DNA of 17,618 nucleotides from CAZXDS01 sp964639525 (GTDB lineage Bacteria; Bacteroidota; Ignavibacteria; Ignavibacteriales; Melioribacteraceae), in assembly GCA_964639525.1 (NCBI GenBank), contig CAZXDS010000053.1, positions 1 through 17,618 of the forward strand, in the 5' to 3' direction. Below are positions 14,534-17,618 of the stretch, in pieces. Below the pieces are notes generated by a model. That model worked only from the letters and a program-made list of their open reading frames with translations, did not search any database and was not told where the DNA came from. The position numbers were made by a program, and so were the translations under genes. Every line of letters starts with the position of its first letter. Position 1 is the first letter of the stretch.

Positions 14534-15289
14534 ATGGGCGAAGGGAAAATAAGAACTATAATTATTGACGATGAAAAACTTGCAAGAAATATTATTAAAA
14601 ATTATGTAAATGAACATTCCGAAATTGAATTGATTGCCGAATGCTCCAACGGCTTTGACGGGATTAAATCAATAAATGAAATGAAACCCGACATTGTTTT
14701 CCTCGACATTCAAATGCCGAAATTAAACGGATTTGAAATGCTCGAATTGCTAGAAGAACATCCTGTTATTATTTTTTCTACTGCGTATGATGAATATGCA
14801 GTAAAAGCATTTGATATGAACGCAACCGATTATTTGTTAAAACCCTATTCCTACGAAAGATTTGACGAAGCACTTGAACGTGCAGTTAAAAAATTGAACT
14901 CAAATCAAAAGGATAGTCAAAATTTTAATCAAATTATTGAATCCGCTGTACAGAACGAAGGCTATTTAAATAGAATAGTTGTTAAGCAAAATCAGAAAGT
15001 CGAAATTATTCCGGTAGATACGATTACATATTTTGAAGCTCAAGATGATTATGTGCAAATAGTTTGTGAGCAAGGAAAATTTTTAAAGCAAAAAACAATG
15101 AAGTATTTTGAGAAACATCTTGATCCCGAAGATTTTGTGAGAATTCACAGAAGCTATATTGCAAACATTCCCGAAATTAAAAAAATAGAGCTTTTTGAAA
15201 AGGGAAGCTACAAGGTAATATTATCAGACCAATCAAAACTACCAATCAGTAAAAGCGGGTATGCTAAACTGAAAGAAATATTAAAATAG
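14534..15289 (+). CDS. LytTR response regulator paired with the LytS-type kinase
   Basis: The 251-residue protein has a receiver (about 6-122) with D12/D13, phospho-acceptor D58 in FLDIQMP and the switch lysine in LLKPYS, then a LytTR DNA-binding domain (about 150-250; VDTITYFEAQDDYVQI, FVRIHRSYIAN, LPISKSGYAKLKEI). The Shine-Dalgarno GGAG lies in the kinase's last codons, and only one base separates the kinase stop from this ATG, so the two are translationally coupled and form a pair. It is a distinct subgroup from the regulator at 2628 (IQMP rather than IMMP receiver). Likely targets include the LiaF-like operon itself, but no LytTR direct repeats were identified. Confidence 0.94.
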   Translation: MGEGKIRTIIIDDEKLARNIIKNYVNEHSEIELIAECSNGFDGIKSINEMKPDIVFLDIQMPKLNGFEMLELLEEHPVIIFSTAYDEYAVKAFDMNATDYLLKPYSYERFDEALERAVKKLNSNQKDSQNFNQIIESAVQNEGYLNRIVVKQNQKVEIIPVDTITYFEAQDDYVQIVCEQGKFLKQKTMKYFEKHLDPEDFVRIHRSYIANIPEIKKIELFEKGSYKVILSDQSKLPISKSGYAKLKEILK

Positions 15290-15358
15290 TTTTAATTTGG
15301 GTTAAATAATATTTTGATGTACCGGATATTTAGCAATCAGGTAGTTGCCGGATAATAT

Positions 15359-15465
15359 CTTTGTGTATCTTAGTGATTTCTTTGTGTAACTCTGTGCCAT
15401 AGCTCTATTATCAGAGCAAGCTATTACACTAAGTTTCACAAAGTAAAAAGAAAGTTTCACAAAGT
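15359..15465 (+). repeat. Imperfect inverted and direct repeats in the gap before the nucleotidyltransferase
   Basis: CTTTGTGTATCTTAGTG (15359-15375) and CACTAAGTTTCACAAAG (15427-15443) are inverted with 15 of 17 matches, with GCTCT/AGAGC between them. AAGTTTCACAAAGT then occurs twice directly (15431-15444 and 15452-15465). TTTGTG/CACAAAG-rich intergenic repeats like this occur in many bacterial genomes and are probably not specific to the neighbouring gene. The rest of 15290-15477 holds no gene. Confidence 0.55.
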
Positions 15466-15477
15466 TTAGGTGACATT

Positions 15478-15582
15478 ATGGATGAAAATGAATTTTATAA
15501 AATTTGCACAAAAGAATACACAGAGAAATATTTCAATAAAATTAAAGATTACTACAAATGGCAGAAATACCAAATAGAATAA
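15478..15582 (+). CDS. 34-residue small ORF overlapping the nucleotidyltransferase start
   Basis: MDENEFYKICTKEY... is a charged, tyrosine- and lysine-rich peptide with AGGTGA six bases upstream of ATG 15478. It overlaps the next ORF by 25 bases in another frame, while the next start (15558) has no Shine-Dalgarno. That suggests a coupled leader or partner gene, or the remains of a longer gene. I do not recognise it and cannot exclude that it is only a translational leader. Confidence 0.4.
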   Translation: MDENEFYKICTKEYTEKYFNKIKDYYKWQKYQIE

Positions 15583-15875
15583 AAAAAATCATTGATAAGT
15601 ATATTAAATTATTAAATTTAAATAACTTTAATATTGAATGTGCCTATTTATTCAGAAGCTATGCCAGAGGAAACTATTCTGAATTGAGTGATATTGACAT
15701 TGCTTTGGTTTCTGAAAAATTTGACGGCATTCGATTTTCCGATAGAGATAAAATTGCAGAAATAACTCTTTCTGTTAGTTATGATATTGAAGTGCTTCCA
15801 TTCAACCCAATTGATTTCAACTCTGATAATCCATTTGTAAAAGAAATTTTAAGTACAGGTATTAAAGTTGCATAG
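15558..15875 (+). CDS. MNT-type minimal nucleotidyltransferase with altered GS motif
   Basis: The 105-residue protein matches the MNT domain (pol-beta superfamily) seen as the antitoxin in MNT-HEPN modules: AYLFRSYARGNYSELSDIDI, with the acidic pair D-I-D for metal binding and a third acid probably in SYDIEVLPF. The usual GS that binds the nucleotide phosphate is RS here (LFRSYARG instead of LFGSYARG), which may weaken or abolish transfer activity. Family members modify a HEPN toxin by AMPylation. No HEPN gene is intact in the window; a small ORF overlaps it upstream and a gene remnant lies downstream. I read it as an orphan, possibly decaying, antitoxin. An in-frame stop at 15543 confirms that the start is not further upstream. 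Confidence 0.7.
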   Translation: MAEIPNRIKKIIDKYIKLLNLNNFNIECAYLFRSYARGNYSELSDIDIALVSEKFDGIRFSDRDKIAEITLSVSYDIEVLPFNPIDFNSDNPFVKEILSTGIKVA

Positions 15876-15899
15876 CTATAAATTTCTAATTTCTAATAA

Positions 15900-15974
15900 T
15901 TTCCTTTTCAGATAATTGAAGTTGACTATGCCGATATTTATATTTTGATTCAAAAGATTGAGGAAATTGAATAA
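15900..15974 (+). pseudogene. C-terminal remnant of an unidentified gene
   Basis: A frame with no usable start runs from a stop at 15897 to TAA 15972-15974, reading ...IIEVDYADIYILIQKIEEIE, a typical amphipathic C-terminal helix. Its stop overlaps the aldehyde dehydrogenase ATG by one base (TAATG), the usual sign of a once-coupled upstream gene. The rest of that gene is gone, perhaps lost by deletion downstream of the nucleotidyltransferase. A HEPN partner is one possible origin, but nothing in the remnant proves it. Confidence 0.35.
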
Positions 15975-17563
15975 TGAACATTGATAAAGATTTACGCTCC
16001 ATTCAGGAAGTACGTGCATTAACACAAACTGCAAAAGAAGCTCAATTAGAATTTAAGTATTACAGTCAGGAACAGGTTGACAAAATTGTAAAAGCTATGG
16101 CGGATGCAGGATTTGCAGAATCGGAGAGACTTGCAAAAATGGCTTGCGAAGAAACAGGCTTCGGCATTGTAGAAGACAAAATAAAAAAGAACCAATTCGG
16201 TTCACGCGATGTTTATAATTCAATAAAAGATTTGAAAACAGTCGGCGTAATTGATGTTTTAGAAAACGGTAAATTGGTTAAAATTGCCGAACCAATGGGA
16301 GTTGTAGCTGCTTTAATTCCTTCAACAAACCCGACATCCACGGCAATGTTTAAAGCAATAATTTCGCTTAAAACGCGAAATGCAATTGTTGCGAGCCCTC
16401 ATCCCAAAGCAATTGTTTCTACACAAGAGGCGTTGAATGTTGTTCGTACGGCTGCGGAAAAAGCAGGTGCACCGAAAGGTTTAATTCACTGTATGACAAT
16501 GCCGACAATGGAAGGCACAAGTGAATTGATGAAGAACGAAAATGTTTCCGTTATTCTTGCAACCGGAAGTACGCCTATGGTAAAAGCTGCTTACAGTGCC
16601 GGAACTCCGGCTTACGGTGTTGGTTCGGGAAACGTTCCCGCTTTTATTGAAAGAACAGCAGATTACAAAAAAGCCGTTGCCGATATTATTTACGGCACTT
16701 CATTCGATAACGGAACTCTTTGCTCTTCCGAACAATCTATGATTGTTGACAGACCGATAAAAGATAAAGTTATTGAAGAAGCAAAAAAAGTTGGCGGTTA
16801 CTTTTTGAACAACTCCGAAAAAACAAAATTGGAAAATGCAATTGTTAAAAACGGAAGAATTAATGCGGACATAGTCGGGAAATCTGCAAATTTTATTGCA
16901 AATTATGCGGGATTTTCTGTGCCCGAATCTACAAAAGTATTGCTTGCCGAATGTCATTCGGTTGGAAAAGAAGAACCTCTTTCCATGGAAAAACTTTCAC
17001 CAACACTTGCCTTTTATGTCGTTGACGGCTGGTTGGACGGCTGCCATAAGTCAATAGAACTTCTTCGTTTCGGCGGTGTCGGGCATACACTTGCAATACA
17101 TTCAAACGATGAAGCTATTATTATGAAATTTGCAATAGAGAAACCTGCTTTTAGAATTATTGTAAACTCACCAAGTTCTCTTGGCGCTGTTGGTTTTACA
17201 ACTTCACTTTTACCGTCATTAACACTCGGTGTCGGAACTTGGGGCGGTTCAATAATTTCGGAAAATGTTAGTGCTAAGCATTTAATGAATATTAAAACAT
17301 TAGCATTTGAAACAAATCCCATTAACAAAGGCAATAGTGTAAATTCATTAAGCAACACAAAAATAGTTTCAAAAGTTAGCAACAATAGCAGCGGGAGTTA
17401 CTTAGAGCAAATTGAGGAACGCCTACTTGCTCGTGCAGGAAATCCGGTCGTTAATCCGTTCAATACAAGCAAGTTCACAAGAACAAATTCAAAACCAAAA
17501 GTTTACGGTGAAGGAATTTCGGAAACCGAAATTGAAAAAATTATAAAAGAGTTTAATTCTTAA
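15974..17563 (+). CDS. CoA-acylating aldehyde dehydrogenase, probable microcompartment type
   Basis: The 529-residue enzyme belongs to the acylating acetaldehyde dehydrogenase group (EutE/PduP/AdhE-N relatives), which convert an aldehyde, CoA and NAD+ to acyl-CoA and NADH. The N-terminus (DLRSIQEVRALTQTAKEAQ) is typical of microcompartment-linked forms. The Rossmann part includes PSTNPTSTAMFKAI and GVGSGNVPAFIE, and the catalytic cysteine is C250 in GTLCSSEQ. The fold should end near residue 450. After it comes a low-complexity N/S/K-rich linker, a helical stretch (YLEQIEERLLARAG), a second polar linker, and a final short amphipathic helix ISETEIEKIIKEF. That linker-plus-terminal-helix layout is what encapsulation peptides look like. 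Its start overlaps a gene remnant. No shell protein is in the window, and downstream sequence is cut off after a MITE end. Confidence 0.88.
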   Translation: MNIDKDLRSIQEVRALTQTAKEAQLEFKYYSQEQVDKIVKAMADAGFAESERLAKMACEETGFGIVEDKIKKNQFGSRDVYNSIKDLKTVGVIDVLENGKLVKIAEPMGVVAALIPSTNPTSTAMFKAIISLKTRNAIVASPHPKAIVSTQEALNVVRTAAEKAGAPKGLIHCMTMPTMEGTSELMKNENVSVILATGSTPMVKAAYSAGTPAYGVGSGNVPAFIERTADYKKAVADIIYGTSFDNGTLCSSEQSMIVDRPIKDKVIEEAKKVGGYFLNNSEKTKLENAIVKNGRINADIVGKSANFIANYAGFSVPESTKVLLAECHSVGKEEPLSMEKLSPTLAFYVVDGWLDGCHKSIELLRFGGVGHTLAIHSNDEAIIMKFAIEKPAFRIIVNSPSSLGAVGFTTSLLPSLTLGVGTWGGSIISENVSAKHLMNIKTLAFETNPINKGNSVNSLSNTKIVSKVSNNSSGSYLEQIEERLLARAGNPVVNPFNTSKFTRTNSKPKVYGEGISETEIEKIIKEFNS

Positions 17564-17570
17564 TAATTTA

Positions 17571-17618
17571 TGAGTCCACTCTAAAAAGCCCCAAACGGAC
17601 TAAAGTCCGTTTGGGGAA
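17571..17618 (+). mobile_element. Second copy of the MITE-like element, truncated by window end
   Basis: TGAGTCCACTCTAAAAAG matches the left end of the element at 12564 with one change in its first 16 bases. It is followed by a perfect 12-base-stem hairpin CCCCAAACGGAC/GTCCGTTTGGGG with loop TAAA (17589-17616), close to the inner hairpin at 12641-12664. The other end lies beyond the window. Confidence 0.7.

Overview
The window is AT-rich, gene-dense DNA with every supported gene on the + strand. LytS/LytTR-type signalling pairs, LiaF-like membrane proteins, a REP-associated (Y1/HUH) transposase of a type common in Bacteroidota, and short-loop palindromic repeats suggest the Bacteroidota/Ignavibacteriota (Chlorobi) assemblage. 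Several genes carry clear Shine-Dalgarno sequences (GGAGG, AAGGAG, AGGTGA), which is less typical of classical Bacteroidota, so an Ignavibacteria-like motile organism is my best guess. This is an inference from sequence style; no taxonomic marker gene is present.

Layout. (1) 1-4544: a two-component signalling block. It contains the 3' part of a multi-PAS histidine kinase, a REP-associated transposase wedged between that kinase and its likely partner (a REC-LytTR response regulator), and a REC-histidine-kinase hybrid with a degenerate ATPase lobe. (2) 4545-5057: a non-coding gap. (3) 5058-11243: a chemotaxis block. It has two chemoreceptors with different sensor halves but an 897-base identical 3' half, a secreted tandem rhodanese between them, and cheW at the end. 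An unusual stem-loop repeats downstream of both receptors and upstream of cheW. (4) 11244-15289: a cell-envelope sensing block. It has two LiaF-like proteins, a small PLDc_N-type membrane protein, a LytS-type kinase and a LytTR response regulator. Two clusters of palindromic repeats lie in it, one of them a 121-base MITE-like element. (5) 15290-15974: a decayed region with a tiny ORF, a minimal nucleotidyltransferase with an altered GS motif, and a C-terminal gene remnant. (6) 15974-17563: a CoA-acylating aldehyde dehydrogenase whose C-terminal tail resembles a bacterial-microcompartment encapsulation peptide. A second copy of the MITE end follows at the window edge.

How the genes may work together: the first block senses through PAS domains and probably outputs through a LytTR transcription factor. 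The chemoreceptors feed a CheW/CheA array, although no CheA is in the window. The LiaF-LytS-LytTR set looks like a LiaFSR analogue for envelope stress with a different kinase and DNA-binding output. The most interesting features are the transposase captured inside a two-component operon together with GTAG-footed palindromes that fit the REP pattern, the sharply bounded homogenisation of the receptor signalling halves with their shared 3' hairpin, and the hint of a microcompartment locus starting at the right edge.
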